A stretch of DNA of 64,000 bases, from NCBI RefSeq assembly GCF_017426705.2, contig NZ_CP147251.1:1340501-1404500 (forward strand), in the 5' to 3' direction. This stretch comes from Enterococcus sp. DIV2402. GTDB lineage: Bacteria; Bacillota; Bacilli; Lactobacillales; Enterococcaceae. Positions 31,468-39,795 of this stretch are shown piece after piece. Position 1 is the first letter of the stretch. Each line of letters opens with the position of its first letter. Under the pieces are notes generated by a model. That model did no database searches and had not been told where the DNA came from. It saw only the letters and a list, made by a program, of their open reading frames with translations. Made by a program: the position numbers and the translations under genes.

Positions 31468-31564
31468 ATGAAAATCCACTGCCGTTATTCAATGAAATAG
31501 CGTTGAAAAACTATTATTTAAGCGTGCTCTTATCAATTTGTTATTAGATTGTCAAAATGTATAA

Positions 31565-31579
31565 AATATTCTGAAAATT
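31565..31579 (+). promoter_or_regulatory. CodY box upstream of livJ
   Basis: AATATTCTGAAAATT matches the CodY consensus AATTTTCWGAAAATT at 14 of 15 positions and lies just upstream of the -35 element. A second weaker half-match (TACTGAAAAATTC) falls inside the promoter spacer. CodY represses branched-chain amino acid transport when these are plentiful, which suits the downstream genes. Confidence 0.7.
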
Positions 31580-31581
31580 CA

Positions 31582-31610
31582 TTGACAATTACTGAAAAAT
31601 TCTGTATATT
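31582..31610 (+). promoter_or_regulatory. Promoter of the liv operon
   Basis: Consensus TTGACA (31582-31587) and TATATT (31605-31610) with a 17-nt spacer, about 40 bp upstream of livJ. Confidence 0.82.
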
Positions 31611-31650
31611 AATTTCATACTCAGGGGAGTAAAAAAGGGAGGAATTAAGT

Positions 31651-32838
31651 ATGAAAAAGAAATTTGCATTTCTATTTGCTAGTTTGTTTCTACTAGGTGC
31701 TTGTAGCGCTGGCCCAAGTGGCGGTGGTAACTCAAATGGCAACTCAAACGGTGGTGGCAACACACAAGAAGGGGACACAATCAAAATTGGTTTGAACCTT
31801 GAATTATCAGGAGCAGTTGCTGGATACGGGACACAAGAAAAAGAAGGTGTCGAATTAGCCGTTGAAAAAATCAATGCTGATGGCGGTATCTTAGGCAAAG
31901 AAGTTGAATTAGTGATTAAAGATAATAAATCTGATAGTAATGAGGCGGCTACAGCAGCAGCCAATTTAACAACAAACGATGGAGTTGTTGCCATTATTGG
32001 CCCAGCAACAACTGGTGCAAGTAAAGCAGCTATTCCTAACGTTACCAAAGCACAAGTACCAATGATTACACCTTCTGGTACAGATGATGCGATTACTGTG
32101 AATGGTGATAAAGTGCAAGAATATGTTTTCCGTTCTTGTTTCCAAGATAGTTTCCAAGGTGTTATTTTAGCAAACTATGCTGACGAAACTTTATCAGCTG
32201 AAAAAGCAGTTATCTTTGGAGATAATTCAAGTGACTATGCAATTGGTTTAACGAAAGCCTTTGAAAGTGCATATGATGGAGAAGTGGTGTTAAGAGAAAA
32301 CTTCACAAAAAATGATAAAGATTTCCAAGCTCAATTAACTAAAATTAAAAATGCTGACTTCGACGTATTGTATTTACCAGGTTATTATGAAGAAGCTGGT
32401 TTGATTATTAAACAAGCGCGCGAAATGGGAATTGAACAACCAATTTTAGGTGCTGACGGTTTTGGTGATGAAAAAATGATTCAACTTGCAGGTGCTGAAA
32501 ATGTATCGAATGTCTTCTATACAGGTCACTTCTCAGCATTAGCTCCAGCAAATGATACTGTACAACCATTTATTGATGCATTTAAAGAAAAATATGGCAA
32601 AGAGCCATCTACGTTCAATGCATTAGCTTATGATGCAATGTTTATGATTAAATCAGCCATTGAATCACAAGACTCTGCGGATTCAGCGGCAATTACAAAA
32701 GGTCTTGCTGAATTGAAAGATTTTGTTGGGATTACAGGAAACATTACAATGGATGCAAACCATAACCCAGAAAAATCAGCTGTTGTTATCGGTTTTACAG
32801 ATGGTAAAGAAAGTTCAGCTGATACAGTAAATCCATAA
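31651..32838 (+). CDS. livJ: Branched-chain amino acid ABC transporter, binding lipoprotein
   Basis: The protein has 395 residues. The signal peptide ends in a lipobox LLGAC, so the mature N-terminus is a lipid-anchored Cys. A Gly/Ser/Asn-rich linker follows, then a type I periplasmic-binding-like receptor domain (IKIGLNLELSG, IGPATTGASKAA). It captures leucine, isoleucine or valine for LivHMGF. AAGGGAGGAA precedes the ATG. The gene is first in its operon, behind a CodY-like site. A terminator-like hairpin follows, so it may be made in excess over the permeases. Confidence 0.93.
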   Translation: MKKKFAFLFASLFLLGACSAGPSGGGNSNGNSNGGGNTQEGDTIKIGLNLELSGAVAGYGTQEKEGVELAVEKINADGGILGKEVELVIKDNKSDSNEAATAAANLTTNDGVVAIIGPATTGASKAAIPNVTKAQVPMITPSGTDDAITVNGDKVQEYVFRSCFQDSFQGVILANYADETLSAEKAVIFGDNSSDYAIGLTKAFESAYDGEVVLRENFTKNDKDFQAQLTKIKNADFDVLYLPGYYEEAGLIIKQAREMGIEQPILGADGFGDEKMIQLAGAENVSNVFYTGHFSALAPANDTVQPFIDAFKEKYGKEPSTFNALAYDAMFMIKSAIESQDSADSAAITKGLAELKDFVGITGNITMDANHNPEKSAVVIGFTDGKESSADTVNP

Positions 32839-32859
32839 TTGGATGAATTGAACATATAA

Positions 32860-32908
32860 GAGCTGGGACAAAATCAAACAATCGGTTTTGTCACAGCTTT
32901 TATTTTTT
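32860..32908 (+). terminator. Partial terminator between livJ and livH
   Basis: GAGCTGGGACAAAA and TTTTGTCACAGCTTT arms, followed by T-rich sequence, lie in the livJ-livH spacer. Position suggests attenuation of the downstream genes. Confidence 0.75.
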
Positions 32909-32959
32909 GCTACAGTGGTAAAAAAAGTAATAAAAATGAACTATTTGGATGTGATAAAG

Positions 32960-33862
32960 ATGGAAGTAATGATCCAACAATTAATTAATGGACTATTCCT
33001 AGGTAGCATATATGCCTTGATGGCACTAGGATATACAATGGTCTATGGTATTATTAAACTTATTAACTTTGCTCATGGTGAAATCTATATGATTGGGAGT
33101 TTTATCGGATATTTTTTGATTAATTCTTTTAATACGTGGGGAATTTTACCAAATGCCTGGGGCTTTTTCATAGCAATGATTATTTCAATGGCAGCTAGTG
33201 CCTTGTTAGGTGTGGTTGTAGAATTTTTAGCCTACCGACCTTTAAGAAAATCAACGAGAATTGCAGCATTGATTACAGCAATTGGAGTATCTTATTTATT
33301 ACAAAATGTAATGATTTATTTCTTCTCACCAGATACTCGCCCGTTTCCACAAGCAATTGCTCGCAAAGCGTTCTCAATTGGCTTTGTTTCAGTAAGTAAT
33401 ATTCAATTATTGATTTTAGGTATTTCCGTATCCTTAATGATTATATTACAATTAATCGTTCAAAAAACGCGTATGGGAAAAGCAATGCGCGCAGTAAGTG
33501 TGGATACCGATGCAGCTCAATTAATGGGGATTAATGTAAACAGAACTATTTCATTTACTTTTGCCTTAGGTTCAGCTTTAGCAGCAGCAGGCGGAATGCT
33601 GATTGGTTTGTATTATAACTCAATCGATCCAATGATGGGTGTGGCACCAGGTTTGAAATCCTTTGTTGCAGCAGTTTTAGGTGGGATTGGAATTATTCCA
33701 GGAGCAGCGCTAGGTGGGTTTGCAATTGGTCTAATTGAAACAATGTCAACTGCTTTAGGTTTTTCTGATTACAAAGATGCATTAGTATATGCCGTTTTAA
33801 TTATTATTTTATTGATTCGTCCAGCCGGAATTCTCGGCAAAAATATTAAAGAGAAAGTGTAG
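32960..33862 (+). CDS. livH: Branched-chain amino acid ABC transporter permease LivH
   Basis: The protein has about 300 residues with eight or so membrane helices. LINGLFLGSIYALMALGYTM at the N-terminus and the cytoplasmic-loop stretch RMGKAMRAVSVDTDAAQLMGI are the LivH hallmarks. The start is uncertain: ATGs at 32936, 32960 and 32969 are in frame and none has a strong ribosome binding site. 32960 was kept. The longer frame from 32888 overlaps the hairpin and is unlikely. livM starts right after the stop. Confidence 0.9.
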   Translation: MEVMIQQLINGLFLGSIYALMALGYTMVYGIIKLINFAHGEIYMIGSFIGYFLINSFNTWGILPNAWGFFIAMIISMAASALLGVVVEFLAYRPLRKSTRIAALITAIGVSYLLQNVMIYFFSPDTRPFPQAIARKAFSIGFVSVSNIQLLILGISVSLMIILQLIVQKTRMGKAMRAVSVDTDAAQLMGINVNRTISFTFALGSALAAAGGMLIGLYYNSIDPMMGVAPGLKSFVAAVLGGIGIIPGAALGGFAIGLIETMSTALGFSDYKDALVYAVLIIILLIRPAGILGKNIKEKV

Positions 33863-33871
33863 GTGTCAGCA

Positions 33872-34849
33872 ATGAAGAAGAATTTAAAATACAATTTGAC
33901 TTGGTTAGCAATTGCGGCTGTCATCTATTTTGGTTTATTTGCTTTATATAATGGCGGAGTAATCAATCTATTTACCGATGCGATTATTGCCAATATTGGT
34001 ATTAATATTATCTTAGCAGTAAGTTTGAACTTAATTATCGGTTTTTCTGGTCAATTTTCATTAGGCCATGCAGGATTTATGGCGATTGGGGCATATGCAA
34101 CAGCGATTATTACACGTGATAATCCTACATTTGGTGGCTTTGCAATGGGAATTCTTTTAGGCATGTTATTAGCCGGTGTGATTGCTTTAGCAGTAGGTAT
34201 TCCAACACTGCGTTTAAAAGGAGACTATTTAGCAATCGCTACATTAGGTATTTCGGAGATTATTCGTATTTTAATAATTAATCTGAGCGGTCTTACCAAC
34301 GGACCAGCAGGGATTTTTGGTTTGCCACAGTTTAGTAATTGGCAAGTAATCTTTATCATGATGACTTTGTCTATTTTAATCGTTTCGAATTTCATTCATA
34401 GCGGTCCTGGTCGTGCGACTTTGTCTGTTCGTGAAGATGAAATTGCTGCGGAATCAATGGGTGTTAATACAACTAAATACAAGGTAACAGCTTTTGTATT
34501 AGGTGCAGTGTTAGCAAGTGTTGCTGGTTCATTGTTTGCTAGCTATCAACAATCTGTATTCCCACAAGATTACGGATTTATGAAATCAATTGATGTGTTG
34601 ATTATTGTGGTATTTGGCGGAATTGGGAGTACAACAGGCGCAGTGGTGGCAGCCGTGGTATTAGGTTTCTTAAATATGTATCTGCAAGATTTTGGAAACT
34701 TACGTATGATTATTTACGCTTTAGCGATTATTGTAATTATGATTTTCAAACCAAGTGGTCTATTGGGAACATGGGAATTCTCAGTAAAACGTATCTTTAA
34801 TAAATTTTCTAAAAAGGAGGATGACTCAAATGCCTCTACTAACAGTTAA
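33872..34849 (+). CDS. livM: Branched-chain amino acid ABC transporter permease LivM
   Basis: The protein has about 325 residues and multiple membrane helices. NLIIGFSGQFSLGHAGFMAIGA and the loop VREDEIAAESMGVNTTKYK are typical of LivM. It pairs with LivH to form the pore. The ATG at 33872 is preferred, with TAGGTG 7 nt upstream; a GTG at 33863 directly after the livH stop is possible. Its end overlaps the livG start by about 20 bp. Confidence 0.92.
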   Translation: MKKNLKYNLTWLAIAAVIYFGLFALYNGGVINLFTDAIIANIGINIILAVSLNLIIGFSGQFSLGHAGFMAIGAYATAIITRDNPTFGGFAMGILLGMLLAGVIALAVGIPTLRLKGDYLAIATLGISEIIRILIINLSGLTNGPAGIFGLPQFSNWQVIFIMMTLSILIVSNFIHSGPGRATLSVREDEIAAESMGVNTTKYKVTAFVLGAVLASVAGSLFASYQQSVFPQDYGFMKSIDVLIIVVFGGIGSTTGAVVAAVVLGFLNMYLQDFGNLRMIIYALAIIVIMIFKPSGLLGTWEFSVKRIFNKFSKKEDDSNASTNS

Positions 34850-35606
34850 TCAATTAACAAAAAATTTCGGTGGTCTAGCTGCCGTTTCACATGTCAATAT
34901 TACTTTGGAAAACAATGAATTAGTTGGTTTAATCGGCCCAAATGGTGCGGGTAAAACCACATTGTTTAACCTGTTAACCGGTGTTTATGAACCAAGTAGT
35001 GGGGATGTATTGTTAAATATGGATGGAAAAGAAGCGCGTCTAAATGGTATTAAACCGTATAAAATTGCAGATTTAGGCTTGTCTAGAACTTTCCAAAATA
35101 TTCGTTTATTTAAAGATTTGACAGTTATGGATAATGTCTTGATTGCGATGAATTCGAAAAATAAAGAAGGATTCTTTAGTACAATTTTACGCTTACCCAA
35201 ATTTTATCAAACTGAAGAGATGATGCGTCAAAAAGTACGTGAACTTTTAAGTATCTTTGATTTGGAAGAGAAAGAAGAAACGTTAGCTAAAAATTTACCT
35301 TATGGCCAACAACGCCGCTTAGAAATTGTTCGAGCGTTAGCAACTAATCCTAAAATTCTTTTCTTAGATGAACCGGCAGCTGGGATGAATCCCCAAGAAA
35401 CTGCTGAATTGACAAAATTAATTCGTCAAATTCAAAAAGATTTTGGTTTAACTATTGTTTTAATCGAACATGATATGAATTTGGTTATGGATGTTTGTGA
35501 GCGAATTTATGTGTTAGAATATGGTCAAGTCATCGCAGAAGGAAATCCAGATGAAATTAAAAATAACCCTCGTGTAATTGAGGCGTATCTAGGAGGGGAA
35601 ATTTAA
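34830..35606 (+). CDS. livG: Branched-chain amino acid ABC transporter ATPase LivG
   Basis: The protein has 258 residues. Walker A reads GPNGAGKTT, the signature reads LPYGQQRRLEIVRAL, and Walker B reads ILFLDEPAAGMNP. The position and the longer insert after the Q-loop fit LivG. AAGGAGG lies 9 nt before ATG 34830; the ATG at 34821 touches that site. It overlaps livF by one base. Confidence 0.93.
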   Translation: MPLLTVNQLTKNFGGLAAVSHVNITLENNELVGLIGPNGAGKTTLFNLLTGVYEPSSGDVLLNMDGKEARLNGIKPYKIADLGLSRTFQNIRLFKDLTVMDNVLIAMNSKNKEGFFSTILRLPKFYQTEEMMRQKVRELLSIFDLEEKEETLAKNLPYGQQRRLEIVRALATNPKILFLDEPAAGMNPQETAELTKLIRQIQKDFGLTIVLIEHDMNLVMDVCERIYVLEYGQVIAEGNPDEIKNNPRVIEAYLGGEI

Positions 35607-36307
35607 TGTTAAAAGTTGATAATCTATCGGTGCGTTACGGTATGATTCAAGCCGTTCATAACGTTTCCTTCCATGTAAATCAAGGTGAGATTGTTTCGTT
35701 AATTGGCGCAAATGGTGCCGGAAAAACAACAATTTTACGAACAATATCTGGGTTGATTCGTCCTTCAGAAGGTTCAATTTTCTTTGAGGAACAAGCAATC
35801 GAAAAAGCTGCTCCACAAAAAATTGTTGCTTCAGGCTTATCTCAAGTACCAGAAGGCCGTCATGTCTTTGCGGGGTTAACTGTTCAAGAAAATTTAGAAA
35901 TGGGTGCGTTTCTGCGTAAAGATAGTGGCGTAAAAGCAGATTATGAACAAGTATTTGCTAAATTTCCTGTTTTAAAAGAGCGTAAAAACCAAGATGCAGC
36001 AACATTATCTGGTGGAGAACAACAAATGTTAGCGATGGGGCGCGCGTTAATGTCTCGTCCTAAATTATTATTGTTAGATGAACCATCAATGGGATTAGCG
36101 CCAATTTTCATCCGCGAAATTTTTTCGATTATTCAAGAAATTCAACAACAAGGCACAACCGTTTTGTTGATTGAACAAAATGCACACATGGCTTTATCGA
36201 TTGCTGATCGAGGATATGTATTAGAAACAGGTAAAGTAGTTCTTGAAGGTACTGGAAAAGAATTGCTATCTAGTGAAGCTGTTAAGAAAGCATACTTAGG
36301 AGGGTAA
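35606..36307 (+). CDS. livF: Branched-chain amino acid ABC transporter ATPase LivF
   Basis: The protein has 233 residues. Walker A is GANGAGKTT, the signature LSGGEQQMLAMGRAL, and Walker B LLLLDEPSMGLAP. It is the second nucleotide-binding subunit and pairs with LivG. Its start overlaps the livG stop (TAATG). AGGAGGGG precedes the ATG. A CBS-ACT gene starts 4 bp after it. Confidence 0.93.
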   Translation: MLKVDNLSVRYGMIQAVHNVSFHVNQGEIVSLIGANGAGKTTILRTISGLIRPSEGSIFFEEQAIEKAAPQKIVASGLSQVPEGRHVFAGLTVQENLEMGAFLRKDSGVKADYEQVFAKFPVLKERKNQDAATLSGGEQQMLAMGRALMSRPKLLLLDEPSMGLAPIFIREIFSIIQEIQQQGTTVLLIEQNAHMALSIADRGYVLETGKVVLEGTGKELLSSEAVKKAYLGG

Positions 36308-36310
36308 AAA

Positions 36311-36955
36311 ATGAGCGTAAGTGATTTTATGACCACAGATTTAGTAACTGTAACACCCGACACACCGATTTTTGATGCAGTAGATTTGATGAAAAAGCAT
36401 GATATTCATCGTTTACCAGTATTAGAAAATAATCAATTAGTGGGATTAATTACAGAAGGAATCATTCAAGAAGCGATGCCTTCAAAAGCCACTAGCTTGA
36501 GTGTTTATGAAGTCAATTATTTATTAAATAAGACGACTGTTCGTGATGTAATGATTAAGGATATCGAAACAATTTCACCAGAGGCATTATTAGAAGATGG
36601 AATTGCCATTATGCGTTCGAAAAATATCGGTGTCTTACCGGTAGTAGAAGGTCCTAATTTATTAGGGATTATTACAAATAATGATATTTTTGATGCCTTC
36701 TTAAAAATTACTGGTTATAACAATGGTGGAACACGAGTAACCATTCAAATTACGGAAGATCAAAAAGGAATTTTAGCTGATATTGCCCAGTTATTAGCTA
36801 ACAATGATTTTAGTATAGCGACGATTGTCGTGAATCGTGTAAGTGACGGAACAATTATTGAAATCCAAGTCGAATCTCAAGCAGTTGCTACTATTCAACA
36901 GGCTTTAGAATCAGCTGGTTATAATGTAGTAAATGCAGTATTAACGAATCAATAA
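36311..36955 (+). CDS. CBS-ACT domain protein (AcuB-like)
   Basis: The protein has 214 residues: two CBS repeats (about 5-60 and 75-130) with PDTPIFDAVDLMKKHDIHRLPV and ISPEALLEDGIAIMRSKNIGVLPV. A C-terminal ACT domain follows (about 140-214). CBS pairs bind adenylates and ACT domains bind amino acids. It is the last gene of the liv operon, 4 bp after livF, so a ligand-sensing role linked to branched-chain amino acids is a reasonable inference. It is also called AcuB in Bacillus; function here is not known. Confidence 0.85.
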   Translation: MSVSDFMTTDLVTVTPDTPIFDAVDLMKKHDIHRLPVLENNQLVGLITEGIIQEAMPSKATSLSVYEVNYLLNKTTVRDVMIKDIETISPEALLEDGIAIMRSKNIGVLPVVEGPNLLGIITNNDIFDAFLKITGYNNGGTRVTIQITEDQKGILADIAQLLANNDFSIATIVVNRVSDGTIIEIQVESQAVATIQQALESAGYNVVNAVLTNQ

Positions 36956-36958
36956 GAT

Positions 36959-36997
36959 AAAACAACTTCTCAGAAACTTTTTGAGAAGTTGTTTTTA
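36959..36997 (+). terminator. Terminator of the liv operon
   Basis: AACAACTTCTCA and TGAGAAGTTGTT arms with an 8-10 nt loop and T-run. Confidence 0.92.
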
Positions 36998-37073
36998 TAA
37001 AAATAGCGAAGAAGAGAAGTTTCTACTAGGAAATAAATAAATTTATGATAGAATGTAACTCGAGGTGAAAATT

Positions 37074-37304
37074 GTGAAAAAAAATAAAGATATTGAAGTA
37101 CGTATTGAAGAAACAAAAAAAACAATTAGCGGATCAACTTATGATGTAACTGAATTATATATTGGTAAGAAAAAAATTGGTGAAGTTTTAGCATATGGAC
37201 CAAAAGAATTTCAAAGCTTTATGGACAATGAAGAACTTGGTGCAAGTAAGACATTAGACCTTGCAATTGAGTCAATTATTCGTCAGTGGAACTTACATGA
37301 ATAA
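37074..37304 (+). CDS. DUF2969 family protein
   Basis: The protein has 76 residues, is basic, and is predicted soluble. VTELYIGKKKIGEVLAYGPKEF and the C-terminal IESIIRQWNLHE fit the DUF2969 family of lactic acid bacteria. GTG 37074 is preferred because CGAGGTG lies 6 nt upstream; the GTG at 37065 lies inside that site. Function unknown. Confidence 0.72.
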   Translation: MKKNKDIEVRIEETKKTISGSTYDVTELYIGKKKIGEVLAYGPKEFQSFMDNEELGASKTLDLAIESIIRQWNLHE

Positions 37305-37338
37305 TTTCTAGAAAAAATAAAAAAACTTGAAAAAAGTA

Positions 37339-37367
37339 TTGCAAAGTAAAAAAGAATATTGTATTAT
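37339..37367 (+). promoter_or_regulatory. Promoter of the tRNA-Tyr/tRNA-Gln unit
   Basis: TTGCAA (37339-37344) and TATTAT (37362-37367) with a 17-nt spacer, 31 bp before tRNA-Tyr. Confidence 0.8.
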
Positions 37368-37397
37368 AACTAAGTCAGGTTGATCAAACAACCTTTT

Positions 37398-37481
37398 GGA
37401 GGAGTAGCGAAGTGGCTAAACGCGACGGACTGTAAATCCGTTCCTTCGGGTTCAGTGGTTCGAATCCACTCTCCTCCACCA
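37398..37481 (+). tRNA. tRNA-Tyr (anticodon GTA)
   Basis: The acceptor GGAGGAG pairs with CTCCTCC and CCA is encoded. The anticodon loop carries GTA (CTGTAAA), and the long variable arm expected of tRNA-Tyr is present. The T loop reads TTCGAAT. Confidence 0.96.
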
Positions 37482-37482
37482 T

Positions 37483-37554
37483 TGGGGTATAGCCAAGCGG
37501 TAAGGCAAGGGACTTTGACTCCCTCATGCGTTGGTTCGAATCCAGCTACCCCAG
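37483..37554 (+). tRNA. tRNA-Gln (anticodon TTG)
   Basis: Acceptor TGGGGTA pairs with TACCCCA. The anticodon loop CTTTGAC gives TTG. The T loop is TTCGAAT. CCA is not encoded. It lies 1 bp after tRNA-Tyr. Confidence 0.96.
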
Positions 37555-37561
37555 TTTTTAC

Positions 37562-37587
37562 GACACGTTTAAGACGTGTCTTTTTTT
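37562..37587 (+). terminator. Terminator of the tRNA unit
   Basis: GACACGT and ACGTGTC arms with a short loop and seven T. Confidence 0.9.
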
Positions 37588-37641
37588 ATTTGAATAAATT
37601 TTAATTTTGCGATACTCTAAAATAAAAAGGGAGTGTTTAAG

Positions 37642-37809
37642 ATGAAACTACCATTTAATTTAAAAGAAAAAATAACAGAAGCAGCTGAACACATTCATGA
37701 TATTACTAAAAAGGATGTTACAGTCAATTTATTGAAAAAAGATGGCGTAAAGGTAACACGACCACGTCCAACCAAACATACAATTAAGTGGCGTTCTAAG
37801 AACTATTAA
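37642..37809 (+). CDS. 55-residue basic small protein
   Basis: An ORF of 55 codons: MKLPFNLKEKITEAAEHIHD followed by a short Lys-rich stretch and ending RSKNY. AAGGGAG lies 8 nt before the ATG, and a terminator follows the stop closely. It is basic, probably soluble, and not a member of a family I recognise. It looks like a genuine short gene because it has both a binding site and a terminator. Confidence 0.65.
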   Translation: MKLPFNLKEKITEAAEHIHDITKKDVTVNLLKKDGVKVTRPRPTKHTIKWRSKNY

Positions 37810-37816
37810 ACTAGAG

Positions 37817-37850
37817 AACTTTCAACAGTTTTATGTTGAAAGTTTTTTTT
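37817..37850 (+). terminator. Terminator after the 55-aa gene
   Basis: AACTTTCAAC and GTTGAAAGTT perfect arms with an 8-nt loop and a T-run. Confidence 0.92.
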
Positions 37851-37916
37851 AGGAGTTTTATTTGAATTTAGAAGGATAGTAGCTATAATAAAGAGAAAAG
37901 AAGGAGAGGGTAAAAA

Positions 37917-38624
37917 ATGGTAGATACATTGCCTGTATATATTCAAATACATGATGCAATTAAAGAAAAAATTGAAACAAATTATTGGAAAATAGGAGAT
38001 CGTCTTCCTTCAGAACGAGAACTTTCTACTCAATTTGGTGTGAGTCGAATGACCTTACGACAAGCGATTCAAACTTTAGCTGATGAAGGAATTCTTGAAA
38101 GAAAAATTGGCTCAGGAACATATGTGGCACGTCGAAAAGTGCAAGAAAAAATGACAGGAACCACAAGCTTTACCGAAATTATGTTGTCTCAAGGGAGAGA
38201 ACCATCTAGTCGTGCAGTTTCTTATTTTTTTACTTCCCCAAGTTCTAGTGAGATGGATAAGTTACAATTAACCAAAGACGATATTATTTTGAGAATGGAA
38301 CGTATTCGTTTGGCGGATGATATACCGATTTGTTTTGAAGTGGCAAGTGTTCCTGAAAAATTAATTCGGGAGTATAGCAAGTCAGAAATTACCTCATCAC
38401 TTTACCGAACACTGGAAGAAAAAGGGCAGAAAAAAATTGGCGGTGCAAATCAAACTATTTCAGCAATGATTGCATCAGAAAAAATTGCGGATTACTTAGA
38501 TATCAAAAAAGGCGATGCGATTTTACGTATGCGTCAAGTCTCTTTCTTATTAGATGGACAGCCTTTTGAGTATGTTCGTAGTCAATATGTTGGCAATCGT
38601 TTTGAATTCTTTTTGGAAAAATAA
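37917..38624 (+). CDS. GntR family regulator (HutC subfamily)
   Basis: The protein has 235 residues. The winged-helix domain at the N-terminus contains LPSERELSTQFGVSRMTLRQAI (about residues 29-50). A UTRA ligand domain follows (about 85-230). This is the HutC/YvoA layout, whose members commonly bind sugar phosphates such as GlcN6P. The target genes are not evident: neighbours are a small protein and a minus-strand yigZ. GAGAGGG precedes the ATG. Confidence 0.88.
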   Translation: MVDTLPVYIQIHDAIKEKIETNYWKIGDRLPSERELSTQFGVSRMTLRQAIQTLADEGILERKIGSGTYVARRKVQEKMTGTTSFTEIMLSQGREPSSRAVSYFFTSPSSSEMDKLQLTKDDIILRMERIRLADDIPICFEVASVPEKLIREYSKSEITSSLYRTLEEKGQKKIGGANQTISAMIASEKIADYLDIKKGDAILRMRQVSFLLDGQPFEYVRSQYVGNRFEFFLEK

Positions 38625-38656
38625 AAACAAGCTGGAGCGTGCTTCAGCTTGTTTTA
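38625..38656. terminator. Bidirectional terminator
   Basis: AACAAGCTGGAGC and GCTTCAGCTTGTT arms, flanked by A-run and T-run, between the GntR gene and yigZ on opposite strands. Confidence 0.85.
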
Positions 38657-39285
38657 TTTGCTACTGGAATTTCCACGTAAGAATATTCGCCATCTTCAAA
38701 CGATACTTGCCCATTTAATAAATCGATAACTGCTTGTTTGAAGCTTTCTTCATTTTGTACCATAACGCATAGTGTAATGTTCTCCAAAAACTGCGTATCC
38801 TTAACGTAAAATTGATTTTGTTCCAAATAATGTTGCAATTTGCCTAATAGTGGATATTCAACTTGTACAAAAACTTCTTTTTGAAGCTTTCCTTCCACAA
38901 TTCCAATTTCATTTAGCGCATGAGAAACAGCACTTGAATAAGCCCGAATGAGTCCACCAGCACCTAATTTGGTTCCTCCGAAATAGCGAGTGACAACTGC
39001 GACAACATTTATTAATTCATTTTTTTTCAAGACTTCTAGCATAGGAACACCAGCAGTCCCACTAGGTTCACCATCATCGCTTGAACGTTGGATGTCATTT
39101 TTTTCACCTAATACAAAAGCACTGCAATTATGGTTCGCTTTCCAGTGTTCTTTTTTTAAGGCTTGAATGAAGTCCTTGGCTTCTTCTTCTGTTTCAATTC
39201 GTTTCAATGAGCAAATAAAACGGGATTTTTTTATTTCTATTTCACTTTGTCCATCTTCTTTAATGGTCAAATAAGTATCAATCAA
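38644..39285 (-). CDS. YigZ/IMPACT family protein
   Basis: The protein has 213 residues. The N-terminal UPF0029 domain contains HWKANHNCSAFVLG, SSDDGEPSGTAGVPML and RYFGGTKLGAGGLIRAYS. A DUF1949-like C-terminal domain follows. These features mark the YigZ/YvyE (IMPACT) family, whose role is not firmly known. Its stop lies within the bidirectional terminator. AGGGGTGAAC precedes the ATG at 39285. Confidence 0.9.
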   Translation of the reverse strand: MIDTYLTIKEDGQSEIEIKKSRFICSLKRIETEEEAKDFIQALKKEHWKANHNCSAFVLGEKNDIQRSSDDGEPSGTAGVPMLEVLKKNELINVVAVVTRYFGGTKLGAGGLIRAYSSAVSHALNEIGIVEGKLQKEVFVQVEYPLLGKLQHYLEQNQFYVKDTQFLENITLCVMVQNEESFKQAVIDLLNGQVSFEDGEYSYVEIPVANKTS

Positions 39286-39398
39286 GATTGTTCACCCCTT
39301 TTCTACAGTATAGAAAAAAACGAATTAATTTTCAAATTGATGCAAACCTTGCAATTTTTTTATGAAAGCGTAATAATGAATAAAAGGAGGGGTAAACC

Positions 39399-39689
39399 AT
39401 GGTAAAACGCAAAAAAAAGTATGATGTCATTACAACTTACTTAGTAAACAATGGTGGTTCACAAGTAACCTTGACGTTTACTCAGTTTGACGAATTATTA
39501 TTTCCAGCGAATGGTTTACCACGAACTGCGCGAACAACGCTTGATTGGTGGACAAATGATTACAAACATCCTGAAAAAGGTGCCTATGCCTGGATTAATG
39601 CTAAATATGAAGTAGTCCATGTGAATTTAGAAAAAGAGTATGTTGTATTTCGTCCATTAGTCAAATCAACTTGGTTAGAGTTAAATTAA
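39399..39689 (+). CDS. Small conserved protein, DUF7662-like
   Basis: The protein has 96 residues. YDVITTYLVNNGGSQVTLTF followed by an aromatic-rich middle (LDWWTND) is the DUF7662 pattern, also seen at the ends of some restriction enzymes. There is no signal peptide. AAGGAGGGG lies 7 nt before the ATG. It stands alone between yigZ and an orphan PTS gene. Function unknown; family assignment is tentative. Confidence 0.6.
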   Translation: MVKRKKKYDVITTYLVNNGGSQVTLTFTQFDELLFPANGLPRTARTTLDWWTNDYKHPEKGAYAWINAKYEVVHVNLEKEYVVFRPLVKSTWLELN

Positions 39690-39795
39690 AAGGAAGCGTT
39701 GACAAAGAAGGAGTTTATTTTATAATAGAACTATGGTTTGTATATAAAATAGTATAAATAATAATGATTATGGAATAGTTAAGGGGAGATTTATT

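Noticed and set aside
37380..37604. 74-codon frame across two tRNA genes
   Set aside because: The region is fully explained by tRNA-Tyr and tRNA-Gln.
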